Origin: Synergistaceae bacterium
Lineage (GTDB): Bacteria; Synergistota; Synergistia; Synergistales; Aminobacteriaceae
Assembly (NCBI GenBank): GCA_017450125.1
Contig: JAFSWZ010000023.1
Location: 1-64,000 of the forward strand
DNA: 64,000 nucleotides
Direction of reading: 5' to 3'
This document shows positions 44,796 through 51,972 of this stretch, piece by piece. The notes beneath the pieces are model-generated. The model did no database searches. It was not told the DNA's origin and saw only the letters and a list, made by a program, of their open reading frames with translations. The position numbers and the translations under genes are program-made. Within the stretch, counting starts at the first letter, position 1. Each line of letters begins with the position of its first letter.

Positions 44796-45479
44796 ATGAT
44801 ACTAATCATCGCCGGTACAGGTCCTGGAGAAGGCAGGCTTCTGACGCTCTCGGCATTCCAGAGGGCAAAGAGCGCGGATGTTGTTATCGTGCCGCGTTCT
44901 CACGGAAACATTCAGGGTCAGGCCGAGAAGGTAATCACAAGACTCTTCCCTGAACAGAAAATCGTGCACATGACTTTTCCGATGACGAGTTCTGCGGGCA
45001 GGCGCGACAGAGCTATACTCTCGCAGCTTGAGGTTCTTCGTCCTGAGTGGGAGGCAGCACAGACGGTCTTCTTCCCTGTAATCGGTGATTCTATGCTCTA
45101 CTCGACGGGAGATTACCTGCTCAGTGCGTGGCGGAAACTTGTCCCGGATATTGAGGTGTCGTTCATTCCTGGAGTGTCTGCTCATTCACTGGCGGCTTCG
45201 TGCGCAAAGAGATTCCTTGCGATGAGGGATGAAGTCTTCTCCGTGATTCCCGGCACTGCCGACAGAGAGAAGATACGGCGGGCACTCTCTGTGTGCGACT
45301 GTGCGGCAATCTACAAGCCGACGGCGATCCGCGACATCCTCGAGCTCGCTGAAGGTTTCCGTCATGTTGTGCGGGTGGATTATGCGGGTATACCGGGTCT
45401 CGAGAAAGTTATCAGGGGCGAGAAAGCTCTTCACGGAATCACAGAATACATGTCGGTGATACTGCTATGGAAGGATTAA
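44796..45479 (+). CDS. Precorrin-2 C20-methyltransferase-like protein (CobI/CbiL family)
   Basis: This SAM-dependent tetrapyrrole methylase (227 residues) has the family start IIAGTGPGEGRLLTLSAFQRAKSADVVIVP, the HMTFPMTSS segment and VIGDSMLYSTGDYLLSAW, which correspond to GTGPGDPxLLTL and GDPxxYST in CobI/CbiL. IPGVSAHSLAAS is the third family motif. In cobalamin synthesis CobI methylates C20 of precorrin-2. No other corrin gene is nearby, which is unusual for a pathway often clustered, so either the pathway is dispersed or this homologue has another substrate. The next gene overlaps or closely follows. Confidence 0.75.
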   Translation: MILIIAGTGPGEGRLLTLSAFQRAKSADVVIVPRSHGNIQGQAEKVITRLFPEQKIVHMTFPMTSSAGRRDRAILSQLEVLRPEWEAAQTVFFPVIGDSMLYSTGDYLLSAWRKLVPDIEVSFIPGVSAHSLAASCAKRFLAMRDEVFSVIPGTADREKIRRALSVCDCAAIYKPTAIRDILELAEGFRHVVRVDYAGIPGLEKVIRGEKALHGITEYMSVILLWKD

Positions 45480-45496
45480 TCAAGGGCGAACTGTTG

Positions 45497-46315
45497 ATGA
45501 CGCTTCACATCCTGCTGGGGCTGGCAATCGGCGAGGTGATAATGTATTTCCGTCTTCCTGACCTGCTGATGAGACGCTTTATGCCCTACCTGAAACTTGC
45601 GCCGTCGTCGTCGCTGGCAGTTGCGGCATCGTTTGCGTCGTCGAAGGCCGGAGCAGCGTTGCTGTCGTCATCTCTCGCGCAGGGCGAAATCTCCGAGAAG
45701 TGCGCTGTGTGGAGCGTGCTGATGCTGTCTCTGCCGTCGTACCTGAGACGCTGGCCGTCAACACTACTGCTGTCCGTCTCGATGGCTGGCACGGCCGGAG
45801 GAATCTACGCGCTGGCTATGCTGTTCCTGAGCGTCGGGAGGTTCGTTGTCGCGTACATGTTCGCACGGACTGACGGCGAAACTGTCTCTGCGGACATAAA
45901 GCCATCATCTCATAGAGTCCCAATCGTCAAGCGTCTCGTAAAAACATTGCCGTTCGCGTGGGGGTTCTTTGCGCTGTCGTACTCGCTCGTTCCCATGCTC
46001 AACAAGTACCTTCAAGGAATGTTCACGGGCTCTCTGGTTGCGGCAAGTGCTGTCGTCCGCGTGAATGCTGCCCTTGCGATGGCGGGCGGGTCTCTGGCGA
46101 AGGGAGAACTCACAGTGCCTCAGGCTGTGTTCGCGCTTCTGCTCGGGAGCGGGCTGGGGACTTTCGGGCGGGTGCTGAGGATGAATGCCGGGTACTACTT
46201 CGGGTTCTTCCCGCTGAGAACTGCGCGGAAAATGCTGGTGATGAACCTGCTGACTATTGCGCCGTTTATCGCAGTGAGCCTCTTTGCCTCGTACATATGG
46301 CTATGCATGAACTGA
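45497..46315 (+). CDS. Polytopic membrane protein, nucleoside-recognition (Gate)-like
   Basis: The 272-residue protein is almost entirely membrane-embedded, with about eight hydrophobic segments. The block SSKAGAALLSSSLAQGEISEKCAVWSVLMLSLPSYLRRW resembles the Gate domain of nucleoside-recognition membrane proteins, which usually read SPSAxxSM...GELSExE...LxSLPS. A second, similar half occurs near 190-235 (AALAMAGGSLAKGELTVPQAVFALLLGSG). Function in these families is not established; transport is plausible. The start is uncertain: ATG at 45497 follows AAGGG, whereas an ATG at 45467 would overlap the upstream gene. The GGDEF gene starts within its last codons. Confidence 0.6.
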   Translation: MTLHILLGLAIGEVIMYFRLPDLLMRRFMPYLKLAPSSSLAVAASFASSKAGAALLSSSLAQGEISEKCAVWSVLMLSLPSYLRRWPSTLLLSVSMAGTAGGIYALAMLFLSVGRFVVAYMFARTDGETVSADIKPSSHRVPIVKRLVKTLPFAWGFFALSYSLVPMLNKYLQGMFTGSLVAASAVVRVNAALAMAGGSLAKGELTVPQAVFALLLGSGLGTFGRVLRMNAGYYFGFFPLRTARKMLVMNLLTIAPFIAVSLFASYIWLCMN

Positions 46316-47118
46316 ACATAATCACGGAAAGCACGAAACTTATCGCCATCCTCAAAGACGTTGAGCCTCTGCCCGGCTTTGCGCACAATTTCAACGGAGA
46401 CAGCGGAACACGGATAATCATCACCGCCAAACTCCAGAATGAGCCTGACCCTTCCGCGAAATATATTCTGTGCTCGCGCGAAGCCCACAAGTTGGAAGCA
46501 GAGACGCTCTCGGTGCTCTATGACTTGTGGCCGATGCCGCTTACACGTCCTCTTGCTGTCTTCCTCTTCAGGAACATTCAGGAACGTATCAGGCACGAAC
46601 TCGAAGACGACAAACGCATAATCGAGATGGCACGTCAGGACTATCTTACGGGGCTTGCGACGAGGTGGTATCTTCAGGACTTCATAGAGAGGAACAGGCA
46701 CGAGCGCAACATTACGTGCATTTATCTCGACCTCGACAACTTCAAGAGCATAAATGACACATTCGGGCATCAGGCAGGGGACAGGGCATTAGCGGCAACC
46801 GCAGAAATGATGCAGAATGAGTTTGCGGATGCTTTTGCGGCTCGAATGGGCGGGGATGAATTTATGCTCGTCCTTCTCGGCAGGAGGGACATCAACGCGA
46901 CGGCAGAGCGTGTAACCTGCTTCATGTCCCGCTTGCTGAAGTACTACAGCACAACGCAGACGATGCGTGCACTTTCCGTGAGCGCGGGAATCTCGCAGAC
47001 GAGGCCTGACAGCGACAAGACAATAGACCAGATAATACACGAGGCGGACAGGGCATTATACGAGGCCAAGAAATCCGGCAAATCACAGTGTAAAATATAC
47101 ACTCCCTCAATGGGATAG
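46297..47118 (+). CDS. Diguanylate cyclase (GGDEF) with short N-terminal domain
   Basis: This soluble protein of 273 residues makes c-di-GMP from two GTP if active. Residues about 1-105 form an N-terminal region without a known sensor fold, residues 105-120 link to the cyclase, and the C-terminal domain carries DYLTGLATRWYLQDFI, YLDLDNFKSINDTFGHQAGDRAL and an intact RMGGDEFMLVLLG. The position of the inhibitory RxxD site reads FADA, so feedback inhibition by c-di-GMP at the I-site should be absent. The ATG at 46297 (or 46303) overlaps the Gate-like gene; the long open frame upstream of it is only a shadow. The coupling to the membrane protein suggests a functional link. Confidence 0.88.
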   Translation: MAMHELNIITESTKLIAILKDVEPLPGFAHNFNGDSGTRIIITAKLQNEPDPSAKYILCSREAHKLEAETLSVLYDLWPMPLTRPLAVFLFRNIQERIRHELEDDKRIIEMARQDYLTGLATRWYLQDFIERNRHERNITCIYLDLDNFKSINDTFGHQAGDRALAATAEMMQNEFADAFAARMGGDEFMLVLLGRRDINATAERVTCFMSRLLKYYSTTQTMRALSVSAGISQTRPDSDKTIDQIIHEADRALYEAKKSGKSQCKIYTPSMG

Positions 47119-47136
47119 AAAGAGGCGTTATTATAC

Positions 47137-48423
47137 TTGTCATTACTTCTTAAGGTAGCCTTCGCACTGTTTGCGGGGCTGGCAATGACGCGCGTATTCA
47201 AGTACACCGTCGGACAGAAGGGGATAATGTTCCCCGATGTAACTTCATTCCTGATAGCTGGGCTTCTTGTCGGGCCGTACGTTCTCGGGAGCGTGAGTGA
47301 TTTCGGCTTCGGTTCGTCTGATGAACTTGCGGCTGTCGGAATAATCTCCAACATCGCGCTTGGCTTCATAGCGTTCGACATTGGGAGCGAGTTTGAGCTG
47401 AAGAAGCTCGAGGAGATGGGCAAGACCGCAACCTTTATCGGAATCTTTCAGGCTGTTGCGGCTGCGCTTATGGTTGATGCGGCTCTCGTGTTCCTGAGCG
47501 TGAAGTTCGGGCTTCTTCCGCTTCCTGCGGCGATAACTCTCGGTGCGATTGCGTCGGCGACTGCTCCTGCGGCAACGTTAATGGTTGTGCGACAGTTCAA
47601 GGCGAGCGGGCCGGTAACGGATCTGCTTCTGCCGATTGTTGCACTCGATGATGCGGCGGGTCTGGTGATTTTCGCGGTCTCAATCGGAATCGCTCAGGCG
47701 ATGCAGGGCGGGACGATTAACGTTATCTCCGTAATCGTGAACCCAATGCTTGAGATTGTGTGCTCGCTGGTTCTCGGTGCGTTGATGGGCTGGGTGCTTA
47801 CGAAGCTGGAAAGGTACTTCTTCTCCAACACTAACCGTCTCTCGATGACAATCGCCTTCGTGATGATGACGATTGCCCTTGCGTCGCGTGAAGTCTATAT
47901 CGGACAGGTACGGCTTGCGTGTTCGTCGCTGCTGGTGTGCATGATGCTGGGGACGGTGTTCTGCAATTTGTGCGAGTACTCGGCGGACATTATGCATCGT
48001 TCGGAGAGGTGGAGCGCGCCGCTGTACGCAGTGTTCTTCGTGCTGTCGGGCGCGAGGCTGGAACTCTCCGTGCTGAAGAATGCGGGAGTCCTGCTCACCG
48101 GGACTGTGTATATTCTCGTGAGGTGTCTGGGCAAATACTGGGGAGCAAGGCTCTCGAGCGACATTATGCACTGCACGCCGAACGTCAGAAAGTACTTGGG
48201 GATAACGCTGTTCCCGCAGGCGGGCGTTGCGCTGGGAATGGTTGTGAGTGCGCAGAGTTTGGGTGCGGAGACCGGCGGGCTGATACGCAACATAATTCTG
48301 TTCAGCGTGCTGGTGTATGAACTTGTCGGGCCGATGATGACGAGGATGGCACTTACTGCGGCGGGAGAGATTGAGCAGAAGAAGCCGGAACACGTGAACC
48401 GTTCGCGTTTTCAGAGTGTATAA
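47137..48423 (+). CDS. Cation/proton antiporter of the CPA2 (KefB/NapA-like) family
   Basis: The 428-residue inner-membrane protein has 12 to 13 hydrophobic segments. FPDVTSFLIAGLLVGPYVLG, LGFIAFDIGSEFELKKLEEMG and the ion-binding region ATAPAATLMVVRQFKASGPVTDLLLPIVALDDAAGLVIF match CPA2 exchangers; the DD pair lies in the expected helix. Such proteins exchange Na+ or K+ for protons. The start is a TTG at 47137 after AAAGAGG. There is no RCK/TrkA-N domain at the C-terminus, which ends in a short polar tail. It follows the GGDEF gene by 18 bases. Confidence 0.88.
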   Translation: MSLLLKVAFALFAGLAMTRVFKYTVGQKGIMFPDVTSFLIAGLLVGPYVLGSVSDFGFGSSDELAAVGIISNIALGFIAFDIGSEFELKKLEEMGKTATFIGIFQAVAAALMVDAALVFLSVKFGLLPLPAAITLGAIASATAPAATLMVVRQFKASGPVTDLLLPIVALDDAAGLVIFAVSIGIAQAMQGGTINVISVIVNPMLEIVCSLVLGALMGWVLTKLERYFFSNTNRLSMTIAFVMMTIALASREVYIGQVRLACSSLLVCMMLGTVFCNLCEYSADIMHRSERWSAPLYAVFFVLSGARLELSVLKNAGVLLTGTVYILVRCLGKYWGARLSSDIMHCTPNVRKYLGITLFPQAGVALGMVVSAQSLGAETGGLIRNIILFSVLVYELVGPMMTRMALTAAGEIEQKKPEHVNRSRFQSV

Positions 48424-48453
48424 TAACGGGCAAAATTTCCCCAGAAAGGACAA

Positions 48454-48481
48454 TTGACATAATGCGTCAAAGCACTATAAT
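48454..48481 (+). promoter_or_regulatory. Consensus sigma70 promoter of the licD cassette
   Basis: TTGACA (48454-48459) and TATAAT (48476-48481) are both perfect and separated by 16 bases. The transcription start should fall near 48488, inside the heptanucleotide repeat. Confidence 0.8.
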
Positions 48482-48484
48482 TTT

Positions 48485-48511
48485 TTCGGGCTTCGGGCTT
48501 CGGGCTTCGGG
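48485..48511 (+). repeat. Heptanucleotide tandem repeat (CTTCGGG) in the licD leader
   Basis: Three perfect CTTCGGG units (48491-48511) are preceded by TTCGGG, in total 27 bases directly downstream of the -10 element. The repeat is outside the licD frame: a TAA at 48521-48523 in the licD frame separates them. A change in unit number would alter the initial transcribed region and leader. Confidence 0.88.
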
Positions 48512-48571
48512 CGAACTATGTAACTTTTCACGTTGACGACAGCGTCCATTGTGCGCAGGAAGGTGTGTGCA

Positions 48572-49477
48572 ATGGACAATAATCTTTCTCTCACCAGACG
48601 TATCCAGCTCAAGGAACTCGAGATACTGAAAGTCTTTCAGGACATCTGCAGGAGGCACGGCCTGAGGTATTTTGCGATTGGCGGGACGTGTCTTGGGGCG
48701 GTTCGGCACAAGGGCTTCATCCCGTGGGACGATGATGTGGATATAGGGATGCCGTACGAAGATTACCTGAAGTTTGCTGAAATCGCACAGAAGGAGCTGC
48801 CTTCCAATTACGCGCTTTACGGGCACAGACACCCCAGAGCCTTCAAAATTGCCTACGCACTCAGATTACACGACAAGAACACGACGTTTTTCCCTAAGGA
48901 ATGCTCTCGTGTAAGAGACTACGGCATGGGCATACACATTGACATTCTCGTGATGAATGGTCTCCCAGCAGGAAGGTTCGCGCGTGCAGTACTGTTCGCC
49001 AAGCTGAAATGCTACAGGATCATGAATACCTTGATGCGCATGCAGCTTGAGGTGAGCAGGTCTCCGCTCAGAGCTGCCGCAAAAAGATTGCTGTATTTCC
49101 TGCTTGCTCCTTTGAGGAAGCTGAAGCCGTACTATTATTTTACGGTGAAGCAGGAAGAACTTCTCAGCAAATACCCTTTCGGCTGTTCCGACAAAATGAT
49201 GTTCGCATGGAGGGATTTCACGCGCAGCCCCGAAGGTTGGTACAGCATGATTTTCCACTATGACGACTTCAAGGACTCTGTCGAAGTGCCGTTCGAGGAT
49301 ACCACTATTGCTGTGCCCTGCGGCTATGACCGCTATCTCACGATGGACTTCGGAGACTACATGAAGCTTCCGCCGGAAGAAAAGAGAATCAGCGGCGGTG
49401 CAAGGTTCAACCTGAACATGATAATAGACTTCGACAAGCCATACACGTACTATCTTGACGAGGCAGGGGCGAAATGA
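48572..49477 (+). CDS. licD: LicD-family phosphotransferase (phosphocholine-type decoration)
   Basis: LicD enzymes move phosphocholine, or another phospho-group from a CDP-activated donor, onto surface glycans. The 301-residue protein opens with ELEILKVFQDICRRHGLRYFAIGG and has the nucleotidyltransferase core GGTCLGAVRHKGFIPWDDDVDIGM at about 37-60, with the catalytic aspartates. The ATG at 48572 follows AGGAAGG; an upstream TTG frame starts in the leader and is not convincing. The next gene, a cytidylyltransferase, starts in its last codons and would supply a CDP-linked donor. No choline kinase or choline transporter is present, so the donor could be CDP-glycerol or similar. Confidence 0.88.
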   Translation: MDNNLSLTRRIQLKELEILKVFQDICRRHGLRYFAIGGTCLGAVRHKGFIPWDDDVDIGMPYEDYLKFAEIAQKELPSNYALYGHRHPRAFKIAYALRLHDKNTTFFPKECSRVRDYGMGIHIDILVMNGLPAGRFARAVLFAKLKCYRIMNTLMRMQLEVSRSPLRAAAKRLLYFLLAPLRKLKPYYYFTVKQEELLSKYPFGCSDKMMFAWRDFTRSPEGWYSMIFHYDDFKDSVEVPFEDTTIAVPCGYDRYLTMDFGDYMKLPPEEKRISGGARFNLNMIIDFDKPYTYYLDEAGAK

Positions 49478-49920
49478 TTATCGGCTACACGACAGGAGTC
49501 TACGACCTCTTCCACATCGGACACCTCAACCTCCTCAAGAACGCTAAGGGAATGTGCGACCGCCTCGTCGTCGGCGTAACTGTCGACGAACTAGTTACCT
49601 ACAAGGGCAAGACCGCAATGATACCCTTCGACGACAGGATAGAGATCGTCCGAAGCATCAAGTACGTTGACGCGGCCGTCCCGCAGTACGACATGGACAA
49701 GCTCACCGCCTGCAAGAAGCTCGGAGCAGAGATTCTCTTTGTCGGCGACGACTGGTACGGCTCGGACAAGTGGCAGGACTACGAACGCTCCTTCACGGAA
49801 GCGGGCATCAGGATAGTGTATTTCCCCTACACGCGCGGAATCTCTTCGACGAAAATCACTCAGGCACTCCGGCACGTCAGGGGCTGGACTAAGGAGGAAC
49901 AGGACAATGTACATGACTAA
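49474..49920 (+). CDS. Cytidylyltransferase (TagD/glycerol-3-phosphate type)
   Basis: The 148-residue protein activates a phospho-alcohol with CTP. It has the HxGH catalytic motif at 14-17 (GVYDLFHIGHLNLL), VVGVTVDE, and the C-terminal GISSTKI that replaces the ISTT motif of TagD. Small HIGH nucleotidyltransferases of this size include glycerol-3-phosphate and ethanolamine-phosphate enzymes; which one this is cannot be settled. The start overlaps the licD stop by 4 bases and its stop overlaps the start of the next gene, so the three genes form one translational unit. The product is probably the donor for LicD. Confidence 0.88.
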   Translation: MIIGYTTGVYDLFHIGHLNLLKNAKGMCDRLVVGVTVDELVTYKGKTAMIPFDDRIEIVRSIKYVDAAVPQYDMDKLTACKKLGAEILFVGDDWYGSDKWQDYERSFTEAGIRIVYFPYTRGISSTKITQALRHVRGWTKEEQDNVHD

Positions 49921-50921
49921 CGAGGCGATGAGCGAATACCTCATGTATCGCTACGTAATTCACGGGGGGGGGGGTATCCGTTAAATTACAGGATATAGAC
50001 TTTCCGCGTGTTCCTGTGAGGACGAGTGTTGAGCTTCTCGCTGCTCTGGAACATTTCACGCGTGAAGCCACGAAGGACGGACGCGCTGCCCTTGCCCTCA
50101 GCGGAGGAATCGACAGCGCAATACTCGCGCGGTTCATGCCTGAGGGTTCGAGGGCGTACACGTTCAGGTGTGTTGTGCCGGGCGTGAAGGTCATTGACGA
50201 GTCCGGGAGGGCGGCAATGATTGCGGACATCTGCGGGCTGAAGCACGAGGTGATTGACATAACGTGGGAGGATGTCGAGGCCGTAACCGATGGGCTGATG
50301 AGGCACAAGGGAAGTCCTATGCATTCCATAGAGGCACAGATATACATAGGAGCTATGAGGGCAAAAGCTGAAGGGTTCACGAAGTTCATTCTCGGTGATG
50401 CGTCTGATGCTGTTTACGGCGGCTACAACGGCCTGCTCGCGAAAGACTGGCTGTTCGGTGAGTTCGTTGACCGCTACAGCTATGTGATGCCCTACAAGGT
50501 TCTGAGAGAGCCGGTGATGAACCTTCAGCCGTTCTGCGAGTTCGAGAGGGACGGGAGAATTGACGCTTACGGCTTCATCGACAAGTATTTCAACATCGAG
50601 AGTCTCGGCTCTTACTACAACGCCTGCGGAGCTGCCGGAGTAGAATTTGTTGACCCGTATTCATACACGCGCCTTGATGCTCCGCTCGATTATGCGAGAA
50701 TCAGAAGCGGCGACACAAAATATCTTGTCCGCGAAGCCTTCAGGAAGCTCTACCCCTCTCTTGACCTCCCCGAGAAAATCCCCATGCCGCGCCCCGTCAA
50801 TGAATGGTTCAAGGACTGGAGAGGACCTTCACGTCCTGAGTTCTTCCCGCACTGCACGGACAATTTCACTGGCGACCAGAAGTGGATGGTCTGGTGTCTG
50901 GAACGTTTCCTGAATCTGTAG
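49907..50921 (+). CDS. Asparagine-synthase-like PP-loop protein, split by a poly-G tract (OFF state)
   Basis: The C-terminal body (from about 50016) has the PP-loop SGGIDSAILARF and FILGDASDAVYGGYNGLL of the asparagine synthase/NAD synthase class, with no glutaminase domain. It would adenylate and amidate a substrate, perhaps a carboxyl group on a glycan. The only ATG with coupling is at 49907, overlapping the cytidylyltransferase stop; its frame reads MYMTNEAMSEYLMYRYVIH, then 11 G, then stops at 49982-49984 after 25 residues. With 10 G the frame joins the PP-loop body into 337 residues. The body's own only candidate start, GTG 50016, has no ribosome site. In 11-G cells the gene is therefore expected to be off. 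Confidence 0.82.
49964..49974 (+). repeat. Poly-G tract (11 G) gating the PP-loop gene
   Basis: Eleven consecutive G at codon 20 of the frame starting at 49907. 11 G gives a 25-residue peptide, 12 G gives 30 residues, 10 G gives the full 337-residue protein. Confidence 0.95.
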
Positions 50922-50963
50922 GCCTGTCGAGCTTCCTCTTTATCGCATAATAAAAATTAATGC

Positions 50964-50992
50964 TTGCATAAATGATAGCTATGCCCTATACT
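50964..50992 (+). promoter_or_regulatory. Candidate promoter of the HicB-like gene
   Basis: TTGCAT (50964-50969), 17-base spacer, TATACT (50987-50992), about 55 bases before the ATG at 51050. Confidence 0.6.
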
Positions 50993-51049
50993 ATTCACTG
51001 TTGAGATTTGAAGCGGCAATAAACCGCAGAAAAGAGAGGTGATGAACAA

Positions 51050-51355
51050 ATGGTGCGATATTATCCGGCAGTCTTCAAGCCGAGCCAGAATGACGGGAAC
51101 TGCAGCATCTATTTCCCCGATTTGGATCACGAATGCGAGGTCTCCTACAGCAATAGTGATGACCTGAAGAAGTCAGCCTCTGAGGAGCTCGGGTTTGCGC
51201 TCTGGATGTGCGAGGACGCTGGACGCAGAATCCCAGCCCCGAAGACCGCAGAGATTGCGGATGTGCCGGAAGGCGCGTACGTCAGCGAGGCAGGCATAGA
51301 CTACGAGGCGTTCAAGAAAGGCATGTCCGTTAGGGTCATTGACCTGTCAGCGTGA
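51050..51355 (+). CDS. HicB-like antitoxin-fold protein, orphan
   Basis: The 101-residue protein has the HicB-type partial RNase H fold start RYYPAVFKPSQNDGNCSIYFPDLDHECEVSYSNSDDLKKSASEEL and a middle segment RRIPAPKTAEIADVPEGAYV. HicB proteins neutralise HicA mRNA interferases. No HicA-like gene (about 60-80 residues with the GSHH motif) is found next to it, and the usual C-terminal DNA-binding ribbon-helix-helix is not visible; the protein ends in VRVIDLSA. It has its own promoter and an AGAGAGGTGAT ribosome site. An orphan regulator or a domain-only relic is likely. Confidence 0.7.
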   Translation: MVRYYPAVFKPSQNDGNCSIYFPDLDHECEVSYSNSDDLKKSASEELGFALWMCEDAGRRIPAPKTAEIADVPEGAYVSEAGIDYEAFKKGMSVRVIDLSA

Positions 51356-51433
51356 AGAATGTTCATGATGCCCGTCAGTGCGCAGGATGAGGCTTCGTGA
51401 TAGATACTCCAACACTGAAAGGAGGTGAGCTTT

Positions 51434-51658
51434 ATGCCCGCAACCGTAACGACAAGCAAGATCCGCGTCAACGTCAAGCTGAACAACGGCACGACCGCGA
51501 CAGGTGCGACAAAGACGGTAAGCGTATCTCTTGGCAACCTCAACAAGGATGCCTTCGACGCAGACAAAGCAATCAGCATCGTCAGCCTGCTTTCGCCTGT
51601 CCTCGACAAGAGCATCGTAACCGTTGAGAAGGTCGAGACATCGACTGTCAGCCAGTAA
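51434..51658 (+). CDS. DUF1659-family small protein
   Basis: The 74-residue protein (KIRVNVKLNNGTTATGATKTVSV...) fits the small DUF1659 family, which occurs next to DUF2922 genes in Firmicutes and related bacteria. The function is unknown. The start has a very strong AAAGGAGGTGAG site 6 bases upstream, so it is probably highly translated. No signal peptide or membrane segment is seen. The next gene follows after 36 bases with its own strong ribosome site. Confidence 0.72.
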   Translation: MPATVTTSKIRVNVKLNNGTTATGATKTVSVSLGNLNKDAFDADKAISIVSLLSPVLDKSIVTVEKVETSTVSQ

Positions 51659-51694
51659 GTGTTTTCCGGCATTAATGAGAGGAGGTGAAACATA

Positions 51695-51907
51695 ATGAGC
51701 GCAAAATTAGTGATGACCTTTGCAGGGTCTGACGGCAACGTAACCATGTCCTACGGCTACGCGAAGGAGAGTGCGACGACTAATCAGGTCAAGAGCCTGA
51801 TGAACGGGCTGATCACCAACGGCAGCATCTTCGCCAACCCGCCCTTAACGATGAAGAGTGCCAAGATGGTAATCACCAACACGGATGAGTACGATCTCAG
51901 CGATTAA
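51695..51907 (+). CDS. DUF2922-family small protein
   Basis: The 70-residue protein (SAKLVMTFAGSDGNVTMSYGYAKESATTNQVKSLMNGLI) fits DUF2922, usually found beside DUF1659. The function is unknown. The ATG follows GAGAGGAGGTGA. A terminator is present just downstream, so this is the last gene of a two- or three-gene unit that may start at the HicB-like gene. Confidence 0.74.
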   Translation: MSAKLVMTFAGSDGNVTMSYGYAKESATTNQVKSLMNGLITNGSIFANPPLTMKSAKMVITNTDEYDLSD

Positions 51908-51922
51908 CCCAACCTAGCATCT

Positions 51923-51954
51923 ATCCCTCTGGTTCACGGCCGGAGGGATTTTTT
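51923..51954 (+). terminator. Intrinsic terminator after the DUF2922 gene
   Basis: ATCCCTCTGG pairs with CCGGAGGGAT (one G-U) around TTCACGG, followed by six T. Confidence 0.88.
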
Positions 51955-51972
51955 CATGCACATATTACCACG

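Noticed and set aside
45958-46296. Long open frame continuous with and upstream of the GGDEF gene
   Set aside because: It overlaps the Gate-like membrane protein in another frame, shows Arg/Cys-rich nonsense composition and has no ribosome site; the GGDEF gene starts at 46297 or 46303.
47680-48453. 257-residue reverse open frame across the antiporter gene
   Set aside because: Composition is rich in His, Arg and Gln, typical of an antisense shadow in GC-rich DNA; the forward antiporter has clear family motifs.
48485-48511. CTTCGGG repeat as a CRISPR-like or coding repeat
   Set aside because: Only 27 bases, no spacers, and a stop separates it from the licD frame; treated as a leader repeat.
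49956-49984. The out-of-frame PP-loop gene as a plain sequencing error
   Set aside because: A single-base homopolymer error cannot be excluded, but three separate tracts have the same length of 11 and all sit in glycan genes, which favours real slippery tracts; read-level data would settle it.
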